64,000 nt of DNA from Dromaius novaehollandiae (Eukaryota > Chordata > Aves > Casuariiformes > Dromaiidae): assembly GCF_036370855.1 (NCBI RefSeq), contig NC_088108.1, positions 7,091,448-7,155,447 of the forward strand, written 5' to 3'. The notes below the pieces were generated by a model. The model ran no database searches, was not told the DNA's origin, and saw nothing but the letters and a program-made list of their open reading frames with translations. The position numbers and the translations under genes were made by a program. Position 1 is the first letter of the stretch, and each line of letters opens with the position of its first letter. Of this stretch, positions 22,920 to 35,764 are shown in pieces.

Positions 22920-25900
22920 TGACTGAAGAGTGGATTTTCTGGTGTCTAACAAGACCCAGGCTCCCATTATGGTTTTTCGCAGAGCTGAATTAATTCCGCT
23001 GCCTTTCTCTTGACAGAGACGTTAGCAATCTCTCTCTCTGCTCAGCTTGATCATCTGTTCCCACAAAATTTGCAAGAACTTAATTTTTTTCAACCATTTG
23101 TTCCTCAATCACGTTCAAAGTGGCCAGGGATGAAGAATTGCTGGGGAGGGGGTGGATAAAGACTATGATCTTACAGGCTCTATTCCCTTTCCAGGGATGA
23201 GAAAGGAACAAAACTGGCTCATAAATGACGCAGAGAAGAAATACTGCTTTTCGTCCCTGAGGGAAGGCTGCTTTGCTGTAGCTGCTGCTGCTCAGCCAGG
23301 CGTGGAGGAGCCCCAAGGGCACGAGGAAGGTGCCACGAAGCCCCCAGCACCCCGTGCCGCAGCTGTGCAAGGCCAGGAGGATATTTCGAACGGGCTGCAT
23401 GCCGGAGAAGCAGTGAGGTCCCTGGCAAGCGTGCGATACGTGCCTCCGGGCCCGTAAAGCGGCTGGGCTGATAGCAGTGCGGGGTGGATCTGCAGTCAGG
23501 AAGCCAGGTCCTGTGCTTAATTGTGCTGGAGAAAATCCAAAGTGAGCAACAACAGCTTCATTAGCCAGCAACGGCAGGGCTTCAGGGCCAGCACCCGGGA
23601 GGGAGGATCCGTTTGCTTTTCTGCAAGATGGTTTTTAAGAGGTTACGGATTGGTGCCTCTTACTGTCTTCTTCTGTCTCATCCTTTAACTGTTTCTATCT
23701 TATTAGACAGTAACTTTTTTAAAGCAAAGATGCCCGCCGGGTGTGCAACACCTTTGGGTGCTGAAAAGCCCTTTTTTGTTTACTCCAGCTGCATCGTTGT
23801 GCCCGTTGAACAGTATCACCTCGTACTGCACATCTCACTGTCCTTGCCCCCGAAATATCATGCCACAATAACAATTCCTGTTTTTCCACGGTAGAGGAGT
23901 TCCTCTTCTGTTTATGCAATTAAGCAGTGAAAAATAAAACTGAATACTGGCAGCCCCTAACGCTTCCCTAATCTGGAAATTCTGACAGCAGTTTTACCCG
24001 CTGAAGGCAAGTCTGTGCTGCTAACATGCAAACACGCACACACTTGCATATTGATGAATTAAGTTCCTGCTCCACATTCGTCACGCCGAAGTCTTTCAGT
24101 CTTTCAGGGTGAGGCGCTTGGGGAGACCGAGCGGAGCCGATGCTCTTCTGGGCTGGGCAGAGATGGGCTCCTCCTCTGCAGGTGTTTGTGCCCAAGCATG
24201 GTTTAGGTGCCCAGTAGAGAGAGACAGGGTGGAACCTGGGCCAGGAGATGGATACGGTGGGACCAACAGGCCCCCTGCGCCGTACGGAGCAGGAGGAAGG
24301 GGATATACTCTTTTCCTGTGCCACCAGCAAGGAGTACTTTCTTCACTTAGAGATAGTGCAAAGACTCCACACATCACAGGGTGAAGATAACTGCATTCGT
24401 ATATAAATTTATTTGCCTGTTTTAGAAGTTAGAATGAAAAAGAGGCAAGAATAGCAAGAATAGGAACTAAGAAACCTCTCGCATCTGAAACTGGTTGTGT
24501 TCCCGGAAGCCCTTGCCCAGGGACGCTCCTGGACCTCCACAGCTCCAGAAGAAGAGGAAGAAGTGTAGGCTGGAAAAATGAGTCACATATAAAAACTCAT
24601 TTACGGAGAATATTGCTCAGTTGGCAAAATGAGGGCAAGCAACGGGCTTGGAAACTGGTGGTGTGCAGTGGGTCACAGTGACACGGGTCACAGCCCATCC
24701 ACCTGAAAGCTTCTGGGTGTCGGCACGTTAACGTTGCGTAGCTCAGGCAGAAAACAGCTTCCCAAGGAGGAGCCGATGGGGAGCACCCTGAGCTCGCTGT
24801 GCGGTGCCTGGGCACAGCGAGATAACGCTAAGCAAGATACCGTGTTATCGCCCCGGGCAAGGTGGCCCGTTGTAAGAGGGGAGGTTGCACCAAGCCGACC
24901 TGTTTGCTGCTCTTCAAATGTGCGCGGCAGCCTCTTGCTCAATGTGTCCGTGTTCAAATTGCAGCACTTTAATTGCTCATTCTGAACAGCACCTGGGGCT
25001 GCATCGCAGCTCCTATCCCAATGCATCAGCCAGTGGCAAAAAACAAGGATTTTGGTACCCACTGCCGGCAAACCAGAGCCAACAGCTGCTACAGGGATGA
25101 ATCCCACAGGCAGCATCTAAGCATATATGGCTGAAGTCCATCACTATCATCTACTGACCAGGAACAAAATTATCATAGGTGGCCCAGCTGCCTATTTCTG
25201 TAACCAAAATGCACATTAACCTGTCAAAGAAACAACTAGAGCAGTAATGCGGGTGTCCGTGAAAGGCAGGCAGGGAGCAGGGGAGCTCCCACCTGCGGCA
25301 CCGGGGATTTTGGCAGGACGGCACTCGTGCAGCGGGAGGCAGGAGGTTGTACGCGGAGCTTTGCTTTGAAGGAGTATTAAACCCAAACATTTGGGGATCA
25401 CATGCAAGATTTTGAGAGTACCAGAATGTACATTTCTAGTAGCAATAAAATAAATAATACCAAAATAAAGAGCTATTTTTCCTTCCTGCTGTAGGATTCG
25501 GAAACAAAAGCCACCCTCCAGTCTGGGTTTTGGCAGCATTGCCATCAGAGCCGGACGGGATCACCAGTGGTGTCCACATCTCAACTTGTCCCCGGTATTG
25601 CTGCAAGTCAGCACTGTGCTGGAAGAGCCAACAGGGAAAACAATCATTTTCTCTTCCTTTTTCTAGCTTGTTTATTCTGTCAACACGCAGAAGTGGTGGT
25701 ATGTGCACAGCTTCCCAGTTTTTGGTAGTGTACTCTGCCCCCGACACGGCGGGAACAGGCATCGGGCAGCAAAGCTGGTGCTGAAATAGGAACTCTGGTT
25801 ATATATAAAATGTTTTTTTTTCAGGGCATACTATTTCATGGGCAGCCCTTCAGGGATGGGAATGTTTTCCAGGTTGGTTAAGTGAAATATAAGCAAGCGG

Positions 25901-26999
25901 GTGATGGAGGTTGGCAGCAGGCCTGCTCTTGCTGGCCACCCTCAGCCACTTACTGACTGTTCTCCTACGCATCTAACCAGGTGGTAAAGAAAAATAACAC
26001 ACAGCAACAATTCTGGATTATTTTAGTAAATCCAGGGGTTGGACTAGCTCATTCTGTCGGGATCGGCTAGGGGAGGAGCTCTGCGGGAGAGGTTACTGCG
26101 AGGGGTTAAGAGGGGGCAACTGGGGGCAGCAACTTCCTAGGTCAATTTAGCATCAGCCAGAACAGCACTTGGTCTGATTTTATTACCAATGAGCTGATTC
26201 TTTTTTCAAAAAAGAAACCCAGATTAATCACTTATGCGAGGGCTTAAATCCTGTATTTCCCTCCTATATTTTGATCTAGCCTTTAAGATCTACTGCTGGT
26301 TACATTTCCGTCTGCCTTTGACACTTGAAAAAACAGGGGAAAAAAGAAAGAGGAATACTGCTGAATTTTATCAACTTTTAGTATTATCCCTTGACAAACT
26401 ATGATCTGCAGCAATAGCATTTTGTTTGCTTTTTTTAAAAAATAGCATGTATTTCTTCATCAAGGAGCGTAACACTCTGTTTGGAGAGTTCCATGAAAAT
26501 GACGCCAAATGACAGCTAAAAATCTACCACTTCCTCCAGAAAAGTTTCATAAGCAGCAGTGGAAGCTCAGTAAGGAGGCACCTGCCGTGGTTCTTCTCCT
26601 TTGCCCGGACAAACCCCGAGGCACGCGCTTGCAGCTCACCTGGGAAGTAGAGGCATGACTGATCTTGGCATTAGCTTCCCCCATTGCTTTTATTTTGTGA
26701 TATTTCCTGAGTGTTTTTTTTTTTTTTTTTTTTAATAAGCACGGCACAATGGGGATCTCATGACACCGGAAGATCTCCACTGCACTTTTTGGTAGGCAGT
26801 TTGCTAACATTGAGCACATTCTTTCATTAGAAAGAGTTTCCTTTTTCTCCCCCTTCCTGTTTTCTCTGCGTTGACAGCTGTGAGGCCACACAGGAGCTGA
26901 GCAGAGCTAAGCACCAGCTCCAAACCTTTGGAAAGACAGCTGGGTATCAACACACTTTTCAAGTCTCCAGGCCAAAATAATTTTGGGTGGCGGAGGCTG
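22920..26999. other. Intergenic, middle part
   Basis: Mixed-composition sequence with no identifiable gene. It includes a 20-base T run (26714-26733). Open frames at 23080-23571, 23968-24377, 24688-25116 and 25436-25784 are overlapped by equally long frames on the other strand and show no known domain, so I do not call them. Confidence 0.6.
26714..26733. repeat. Poly-T run (20 bases)
   Basis: Uninterrupted T20 on the plus strand. It could be a simple repeat or the poly(A) tail of a minus-strand retrocopy, but no recognisable retroelement body lies next to it. Confidence 0.85.
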
Positions 27000-29717
27000 C
27001 GTTCCCTCAGGCTGGGTGCTGCTGGAGGCACAAGACGCAAGCGGCCAGGGACAGTGTCCCCTCGGGTTCAGGCAGCCACAGGAGCTTGCGCAGGACTTCC
27101 AGCGACAGCGGGAACCTGTGCTCCTCGGCAGACAGCAAGCGCCTCTCGTAACTCCCGCGTGTCGCCGAGCGCCGCGAACCCGCCGGCGCGCTGGGCGGTG
27201 CGAGCAAAGTCACAGCACGAGAAACGACAGCGATAAGGATGCACCGACTGTGAACCACTCCTGTTCCTGCTTGTAGACTATTAAGACAAGGCATTTCCAG
27301 GGCTGGGATGCTGCCTGTAAAGATCCTTTTCCTTATTTGTATTGTAGCGGTTTGGGGAACTGCATCTGGGAGCTGGGAGCTGCTGTCCTGGCTGCTGCCG
27401 AGGCCCTGAAGGTGACCCCGAAATACAGCGTCTCCCTTGTCCGGAGCAGTACAAGCCGGAGAGCCTAAGGCTGATGCAGAGAGCCAGCAAACTTTGCTGT
27501 CTTACTTATCACCTGACGCGCTTTGGCCACTGCTGTAGAATAATGCAATAAAAATACACTTTTCTGAATAAAATAATATTTTTCTATAAAAATCACGAGA
27601 ACAGATCTAGACTTTGTACTAGCCTATAAAATTAATTTCAGAGTTATTAATGTAGGTTTCCTAGACACCATTTCTACGCAGAGTGTCTCATCTATGGGAA
27701 CAAAATCAGCCGGATCCAGCTGTTCTCCTCTTTTCTCTAAACCAGGGCACATCTCTCTTTTCTCACCTCCTCCCAGTACAGACCAGCAACTCCGCCTCCT
27801 CCCTGCCCTTTTCTGTATGAACCATTGTGGTCAATAGAAGCAGTGAGAGCTAGTTAGACGGATTAGTGTTACACTACTGAGGGAAAGAGCAGCACTTTCA
27901 CCAAGATTTCTCCCATTTTTGAGCACAAGTGTATAGGCTACGATACCTGATAAAGTGACAGGAAAACTTCCCTTTCCCCCAGCCTGATGCAGGCAGGCTG
28001 GAGACAGCAAACTTGCACCCGCTTTTCCAGCCAGCCCAGCTGGAAGCTCTGCAGGGAGTAACAGTGTGGTCACCAGCTAGAAGGGCCACAGGGCAAGCCT
28101 GCAATGTAAATAAGGTTATTAAATGAGCATTAAATGCCATTTGAGATGGTCAGAACTGTTTAGAGAAAAGTAAGCTCCACGAGGCGAATGGATCATACAA
28201 GGTGCTTTTGTGGTTTATATAAGCCTGGAAAAAACCTGCTGAGATCACCACAGTTATTCCGGATTTTCATTTCGTGTAGCAATCAGATTCTGGAGGAGCT
28301 CTGCCTGCGGCAACCCCTCCTTATTTTGCTTCCCTGTCGCTCTTACTTCACGTGTCCTGCCCCGGGTCGCCTTCACTCGCCGCCGGGAGCCTCCCGTGCC
28401 GCCCGTCCGCCGCTCACCCGCCGCGTGCTGGCCGCGCGGGATGGGAAGGATTTCCTTCGGCGGCATTTCCGGGCAATTTCTGACTAATTGCAGAGGAAGT
28501 CAGACCAAAGAAACGATGAATCTTCCATTTTTTATTTTTAGAAGAGCTTCAGAAGCAGCATCTCTTGTTTTTGAGCTACGAACAACCTGCCCTCCACCCT
28601 GCTAAAGGTCTCGTCTCTACGAGCAAGGCAGGCACCAAAGCTAAATGCGTTTTCCGCTGGGAAGCCGTTACCCTTTGGGGAAGCTTTACTTGCCGGCTTT
28701 GGCACATGGGGACTGGCCCGTGTTTTTAAGCAAGTTCTCCAAGACCTGAAGGAGCCGGCGGGCGCCCGTGCCCGGCTCGGCGCCGGGAGAAGCTGCGGCA
28801 GGGCTGGCACGGGGCTGCGTCACGCAGACGCGGCACTAATACGAAACCGAGGGGCCGAAGAGTCACCAAGGCCCCCGCGAGCTTGCGAGTGCCCGTGTTG
28901 CTCAACCCGCCGTCTGCGTGGGGCAGCCGTCCCCGGGCTGCACGAAGGTCGCTCTGAGAGCTCGCCCCGAACTTTGATCCCGCAGCCGAAAGCCGTGTTT
29001 GCCTTCTGCGCTCCCCTCCAGCGCTGCAGACACCCGCCGGCACCGCCTTCCTTGGACCGTCTGCCTTTTCCGTGGTCCTAGCTTTACTCGCGTTTTTGCG
29101 AGGGATCTGTATGCTTTCTCTTGTGGGAAAAAACGCAGAGCAGGCCTTCCCCATCGCGCTCTCTGCTCAGATGGGGAAGGAAGCAAAAAAGGGAAAAAAC
29201 CAAACCCCAACCCCTCCAGCAACAGCAGCAACATCTCTAGCTAACAGCATAACCAAAGGTGCTGAGCTTGCGGACAGAGAACGGAATAATGTTTTTGAAC
29301 AAAAAAGCAAACCAAACTGCAACAACAGTGTGCAAAGAAAATACCCACAAGTCACATTAAGCACTACAACGCTCGGGGAAGCCCACGAGCGGAGCGGCGA
29401 CTTCTCAGGCTCTCACGCCGGCATGGATTTGCCAGCGCTCTCCTGAGCACCGAGATTTCCTTGGCTGTCAGGACGGGGGGCAAGTCGGGACTGTGCAAAC
29501 GTGAGGATATGCCGTAGCCAGAGGTTAAAGGAAAACCAAATGCCAAAGTAAAGCAGCGCAGGACAGTAAAGGAGAGGTCGGGCTGTTCTGTGATCTCTCC
29601 CGCGTTACAACAGGGCCCAGTACTCGGCTCTCCGGGGGGAGATGGCCAAGCCCCTGCCAGATTTCCTTCCTTTTATTTAAATTCTGGCTGCAGTGCTGCT
29701 GACACCCAGCACGCTCC

Positions 29718-29725
29718 TATAAATA
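29718..29725 (+). promoter_or_regulatory. TATA box in a GC-rich patch
   Basis: TATAAATA with GC-rich flanks (CACGCTCC before; CGTCCGCCCGCGC about 25 bases after) has the look of a TATA promoter reading rightward. The next open frame (29797-30141) is unrecognised. A start site near 29748 would be expected if it works; no other support. Confidence 0.25.
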
Positions 29726-31407
29726 CAGGTAACAGGGGGAGCAACGTCCGCCCGCGCTGTCGGCCCTGAACAACCGCAGGAGCAGCCTTAGGGGCTGTGC
29801 GCTGGGGACGTGCGGCTCCTCGGAGCTGCCACACCGCCGCGTGCAGCCCGCAGTCACAGCGGCTACAGGCAGGACTGAGACCCCAGAGCTGGGCATTTCC
29901 ACTTCTGCCGCGAGCCCCGGGTGAGTCCCTGCTCCTCTGCCCGCACCCGAAAATCGGCCCAAAGCACCGGCCTCAGCTGAAGGTCCTGGCGGTGTCCCGG
30001 AGAGGGGCCCGAGACCCGCGTCGCTGCACTGGCGCAGCCCCTGGTGTGGGGGGTTACAAGGGGACGGCCGGCCTTTTTCAGGTAGTGCTCTACTGGGGTG
30101 ACCATTTCCAGTTAACAAAGACCAAAGCATTGCACTCCTAAGCAAAACAGTTAACAGAGGGAAAAAGCACTGGGGTGGTGTGGAATTACTGCTTTTCTGG
30201 CCCTTGTATGGCCACGCACCCGGGAGGCAAGGGGCTTGTGTTTCGCACCCGGGGGACGATTCGGCCAACCAGAGGAGGGACCCCGGGCTGCGCCCGTCTC
30301 CTCCGGGAAGGGGTGTCGGGGGATGGGGGCAGCAGCTGAACCTTATTTATCCCACCCGCCCTCCCTACAAGGCTGATCACAAAATCTTGCCTGGTTGCCT
30401 GGTATCGAGCCCCCAGAGCTAGGTGCATCTCGGTTACGTGTATCTGTGCTTCTGAAGAGGCGCAGCCCGGCTTCCCTCCAGGTCTCTCTCAGCACGGCAG
30501 TCCCTTTGCTCACTGCGCCACGGGCACCTAGCCAGGACTGCAAAGCACACAGCTCTAAAAATGACGGTTGCCTGAAGGAATAAATAAGCTATTTCCCAAG
30601 CTATGTGCTTGCTGGGAGCTAGCAGGTTTGCCCCATGCTGTCGCAGCAGACGTGCGTGTTAAAAGGATCCCGTATCACCAGCACTGCGCATGGAAACGTC
30701 ACTAATGGCAGCTGGGCTCCTCAGCACAGGACGATTAAAGGATCCGACTAAACAACAACCAACCTTTATATCCAAGCCCTGAGCATATGCTTAACAAACC
30801 TATGTTCACAGTCTTCTTTGGTCAGTAAAGCGCGGCCCTGTCCTCCCGCAGCGCCCCGACCTACCCGTGGCCCGGGGAGGACGTGCGGGCAGGCTGCAGT
30901 CCCGCCCAGCAGCTCCGGCCTCCTCCTCCTCTTTCCTCGGGGCATCCGCAGATGAGCTTGCTGAGGTGCAGGTGTGCACAATTTGTTTGCAAGCAGAACA
31001 TGCATCCAAATAATTTATATGAACAAGCCACAGTCTAATAAATAAAAACCTGAAAAAGCAATACAAGAAAAATGGAAGTGGAAGAAAAGTTTCCCTATGG
31101 GCATCTTGACTTATCAAAATTATTAAAGATCACAGCTATGTTTTATATTAATTTATTAGAAAAAAAGATACACAGCTTAATGTGCAAATATATACAACAA
31201 ACATTACAACGAAACATCGGGAAGGGAGAGCCACTCCCTTCTATAATGACTTACTCCTCCTTAACAGAGATGACTGTTTAATGCTTCCTCACAGATTTAC
31301 AAATACAAAAAAGTATAATGCTTCACTTGCACAAAACAAAAGTTTATTTTTATTTGAACAAAAAATATTCTGGCTTTGAAATGGCAAAAGTCTGCTGTTT
31401 TGGTGGC

Positions 31408-31427
31408 TTTTTTTTTTTTTTTTTTTT
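31408..31427. repeat. Poly-T run (20 bases)
   Basis: Uninterrupted T20 on the plus strand. On the minus strand it reads as A20 and lies about 70 bases before an AATAAA-type hexamer (near 31340). No retroelement body was recognised beside it. Confidence 0.85.
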
Positions 31428-32836
31428 AACCTGAGCAATTTTTGCGGAACAGGGGCACAAAGGAAAGGCATTGCCCTGTGCTTCATTCTCGTCACAGCAT
31501 CTGATGGTCTTTGAATCACTGAACCACTGAATCATTTAAAGTGAATGCAACTCCAAAATCTACGTCTAGCTCGTAATCAGCAACGCTGAAGAGAGCAGGC
31601 CCTACCCTTGGCAGCAGGGAGCTGGCTGAAAACACCCAGCTCCAGCTGAATGGCTGTTGACATTCTCAGGCAAAGTGTTCATTTCTGACGGTAAGGTATT
31701 TAATGCTGTCTTCTGAAATAAAGGTACTCTAAAGAAATGAAAAATATAGTTTAGTCCAAAAAATAAGAGAGTCCTGGGTCCTGCTACTCCTTGCTCAAAC
31801 GAGTGATCGTTGAAAGGCTGCAGAAAATGGCCATAATAACCCCTAATTGAGCACAGAGGTTAAGAATCCCTGTAACTCCAAGCAAGTACTCAAATCCTGC
31901 TCTGTTCAGGAAAGAAGTTTGGATCAGATTAATTTATTTACGGTTCTTTAGGATTAATTCCAAGCAGGTGTCTGACGCAGGTAGTTTTTGTGCTCACTGG
32001 TGGCAGGCTATTTAAGTAAAAGCGATCCGTATCGCATTGACCTTCCTCCTCCAGTGCCTGGGTGCTGGCCTCGGCTCATTTCGCCACAGGGCACGACGGC
32101 TTGGGAAACGCAGCTGCTCAGCGGAGCCTCCCGCCTGGATTTTTCCTAATTTTTCCACCAGGACGGAAACCCTTTAGTGTGTTTGTGCGACCCGGCTCCG
32201 TCCGAGAGCTCTGCTGAGCGATGTTTCCAGTTGCACCAGACCTGCTTGCTCGGTGCTGCTCTCCGTCTCACGGGCCCCCGGGTGCCGAGGGGCCGCTGGC
32301 TGCCCCATGCGCGCAGAGGTGCAGGGCCTCCCTCCTCATCGGCCCCGCTGTCCTTAAATAACTACTTACAAGTAGCAAAATGACAGCGCTGGAGTAAAGG
32401 GACGCCGCTGCGCGTGGGGCGTGCCCAGCTGCCTCCGCAGCCGGGGTGCGTTTGCAGACAAGACACTGTCCAAAGCCGCTGCCGTTTTGGGGCGCTTTCG
32501 GTTTCTCTTTCCTCTTTGGCCATCAGTATTTGGGAGCAAAGTTAATGAAACGCCGACTCCGCTTTGCTCTGTCACTTGCCTCCTCTCCTGCCATTAGGCT
32601 GCAACGAGGCTGGTGCTGAGACGCAGCGCCCGCCGCCCCAGCGCCCGCAGTACGGCAGTTACGTACCGCAGCAGCTCCACTCGGGGCGAAACCTTTAATG
32701 ATGGGGTGACCGCAGCAGATCTGGCTCTTTTGCTATCCCCACACCATCCTCCTCTTCTTTAGCCTGTTTGGAGCATTGTGGAACTCAACTAAAAGTGAAA
32801 AAAAAGAATAAGAAAAAAGCCTTGGGGAAGGACTGC

Positions 32837-32842
32837 TTTATT
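32837..32842 (-). terminator. GAB3: Candidate distal poly(A) signal AATAAA of GAB3
   Basis: TTTATT on the plus strand reads AATAAA on the minus strand, about 2.8 kb after the stop codon. It is the first canonical hexamer I noticed downstream. It would give a long 3' UTR, plausible for a signalling adaptor but unproven. Confidence 0.25.
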
Positions 32843-35445
32843 TCAAAAAAATTTTTAATTGCTCCTGTTTCGAGCGTTACACACGCGTAAGAGTGCATGT
32901 CATAGGCCCTACAGCAGTAGGTAAAAAGGGACCCTGCATGAAAAATCAGAATGGAAAAACAAGCTTAGTTTTTGGTTAAAAAGTGAAAGTTAGATGCAAC
33001 TAAGCTGTGTTTGATCAAAATAACATATCTCCACGCCCAGGAAGGAGACACAGAAATTTAAAGGTGGTCTATTCTGATCTAAGGAGAGTTAGCTTCAGCC
33101 CACATGTTCGTGTCCACTTAGGAAAGAAAACCACTGGAAGAGATCTTCATTTTCTAAACTTCTGAATGATGCAGTAGCCATGTTTGTGAAGGCTTAAATA
33201 TTTTTACGATAAACTGGAAGGGAGTCAATTGTTTTCAATAATGTTGTATTTTTCCATTTCACAGGATATTCTGACAGCTTGAAAAGAAACACTCCAGTGA
33301 GACGTGTCCCGGTTTGCACACTGTTGCAATCTGAATCGGCAGCTCCCATGCCATCGCTGTGCAGTTGGGATCTGCAGGAGCGGAGTGCAATTTGTGGAGG
33401 TTTTCTGTGCTCTGCAGGGCTCTTGAGCATGGGGGTCCCATATTGTAATACACTTCTTAGCTGGTCTTTTAACTCTTTCAGTACTGCAGCATGCACCAAA
33501 AGCATGCAATGCTTTTGAGCAGGGAGGCAAAAGCATCCGCGTCTTTGTAACGATGGTTCTTCTGCTTCTATCTCCGAGCCACCTCTGAGGAGGTGCATGT
33601 CTCCCCTGCCTCTCCCTGACCCCCCTTCCCCTGCCACAGCACTGGACACAGGGCACAGGTGGTCAGAGCTCTCCTAAATCAGTTTTAGGACAAAAAATTG
33701 GGGTTTCAACAAACTAAATTTCACACCAAACTGGTATGATTTCTGCTGAAAAGTCTGAATTCTTCTCAAAGCTTTTCTGAACATCAGCTTTCATTTTAGA
33801 GCTTTTTTTGGGGAGGAGGGAGAAGGCTGAAACAGCAGGTCAACTTTCTGCAATATGACCCCCATTTTACCAAGCAGCTCCAGTCCAGGACGCTTCACGC
33901 CTGCAGGGTCGGGTGCACAGTTTGCCCCTGAGTCAATAAAGGTCCGTGAAGCTCGTTGTTCTTGCAGGAGGAGCTAAGAGACTGATCATCGTGGGTTCCC
34001 ACCTTTGCTTTCACTCTAAAGAAACGGCGAGGTTTGCAAGCACTTTAGCTATCTTGAGGTAGGTGAAAAACGGTGTTTCTATTAGCTAAGCTGCCGTTTG
34101 TAGCAGGATGTTGGACTCGGTTGTGTCCCTCAGCCCCAGCGGCTGAACGCAGAATGCAGGCATGAAATATGATAACTAGGAAGCCTGAAATGTCAGCGAT
34201 TTCTGTGATGACACTTTGATGACCTCGGTTTGGTAAATCAGCATTTTTTGCATGTTAAATTACAGTAGTATAATGTGGTAACAACAGGCACACGAAGGGA
34301 GGCCAGTGAATTGGCCCTGTCAAAGAGGAAAACCCTCGTAAAGATCCTGGTTCTCTCTCTTTGCTGACAGGAACAGACCTCTTATGGCTAGTGGAACTTA
34401 CTTGCACGAAGAAAGGCTCCAAGATCAAATCCAGTGTGGGGTAACGCGATGGTGCTGCATATTTCCTTCATTCGAGAGGCCGTGTGCCACTTTAAAATAA
34501 AGATTGCAGCCAGGCTTTTAAAGTTAAATATGTTATAAACTATACACGTATGCGATCCTGAGATAGTGCCCGAAACAAGTCCCAAGGTAGACAAGCTTCC
34601 TGAGCCCCGAGGTCCTCCCGCTGCATAAGCGCATTGTTGCTGTTGTATTTTGGCAGGCCTGCCGGCCTCTCGGACCACGCGGCACTTCCTAATGCTCTTT
34701 CTCGTCGGGGTGTGTCTAACCAAACAATCAGTCTGACGACTGCTACCAGCAATTCCACTTGCATTTCTTCTGCAGTTCAGATGAAAGCATTCTTGATCCC
34801 TTGCCAGTTCTCCCAAGACTTGCAGAAACAGGCTTACAGCTTCCTTTTCTACTTTTTGGCCAGGCAAGAGCTGTGCGTCTGCAACCTCCTGCTAGAGGAG
34901 CGGCTGTGCTGTGCCGTGCACAAGAAAATATCAGTAGTAATCGGATGGAAAGGCAACATGTATAAGCCACAATAGGGAGAAGCAGCTTAATATGATGACC
35001 ATCATCTGGAGGGTCAGAGACCAGGCTCTCCAGTTCCAGCGGTGCATAGTCCTATTTTGAGTTTCTAACAGCATCAACTCAGAGTCAGACCTTTTAAACT
35101 CAGGGGAAAATTATTTTCCAAAATTCCATTTACTTAAGCACTATATATTTATAAAGTTCTTTTTACTGTTTCAGTATTTTAGCCCTTAGTTGATTAGTCA
35201 CCAACAGCTGTCAGATGCCCGTTGCCATAAGCAGTTTGAGCACCTGCAGTATTTGAAGGAATATCAAAAAATAGCTTTAGCAACTAGGAATTACACAACA
35301 GAGGGAGAAGGCAGGACTAACTAGATTAATGCAACATGTAGTGGATTTTTTGTTAACATTAAGTGTATGACTTGTCCCAGAATCATGCCAGAAAATGGTA
35401 CCATGTAGCTTACTGGTAAGGGCAGCAAAAAGAGTAATGCATTAC

Positions 35446-35451
35446 TTTAAT
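35446..35451 (-). terminator. GAB3: Candidate poly(A) signal ATTAAA of GAB3
   Basis: TTTAAT on the plus strand reads ATTAAA on the minus strand, about 200 bases after the stop codon. It is the nearest common poly(A) hexamer variant. No clear downstream GU-rich element was identified. Confidence 0.25.
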
Positions 35452-35647
35452 CATCAGCGAACCACTCACTTATTCAACATACTATTTCCAGCTGATATCA
35501 AAGGTTTTCTTTAAAAATGTAATTCCTCTAGAGACCATAAGCATCTTACAAGTCTCTCTGCCTTTGAACTCTACTGTGATAGCTGCTTCATTAACATTGT
35601 GGTTCCAGTGCAAAAAGAAAATCCTCCAAATCCCAAACCTTCCTCCT

Positions 35648-35764
35648 TTAAACTTTAGATTGCCTCTCATCTGTCCATTCCTGCTTAGTGTTCTGTAAAG
35701 CTTGAGTCTTCTGCTCGTCTACCTGGACGTAGTCCACTCTCTGCTCCTCAGAGAGAAAAGGTTT
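35648..35764 (-). CDS. GAB3: GAB3 exon 10 (SHP2 site 2, stop codon)
   Basis: The acceptor is TCCCACAG|AAACCT. It encodes KPFLSEEQRVDYVQVDEQKT then QALQNTKQEWTDERQSKV and the stop TAA (35648-35650). VDYVQVDEQKTQAL is the highly conserved C-terminal SHP2-binding motif of all GAB proteins. The C-terminus DERQSKV matches human GAB3 as I remember it. 3' UTR follows toward lower coordinates. Confidence 0.96.
   Translation of the reverse strand, partial: KPFLSEEQRVDYVQVDEQKTQALQNTKQEWTDERQSKV

Larger units (their letters stand above)
27000..32600. other. Intergenic, patches of high GC and CpG
   Basis: Several short GC- and CpG-rich patches (about 27000-27220, 28340-28480, 28740-29060, 29720-30070, 30830-30960, 32080-32480) are separated by AT-rich DNA. 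None contains a coding exon I recognise. Such patches may be enhancers, promoters of non-coding transcripts or simply GC-biased sequence. One carries a clean TATA box (29718). Confidence 0.55.
32601..35647. other. GAB3 3' UTR and downstream flank
   Basis: Sequence after the GAB3 stop codon on the minus strand. The length of the 3' UTR is unknown: candidate poly(A) hexamers are ATTAAA at 35446-35451 and AATAAA at 32837-32842. Overlapping minus-strand frames at 33194-33656 (151 and 143 codons) and 34388-34867 (159 codons) are open but unrecognised and may simply lie in the 3' UTR. Confidence 0.5.

Noticed and set aside
26025-26080. CR1-like phrase (CCAGGGGTTGGACTAGCTCATT)
   Set aside because: Resembles a short piece of avian CR1 by eye, but no CR1 3' end or longer match follows, so it was not called.
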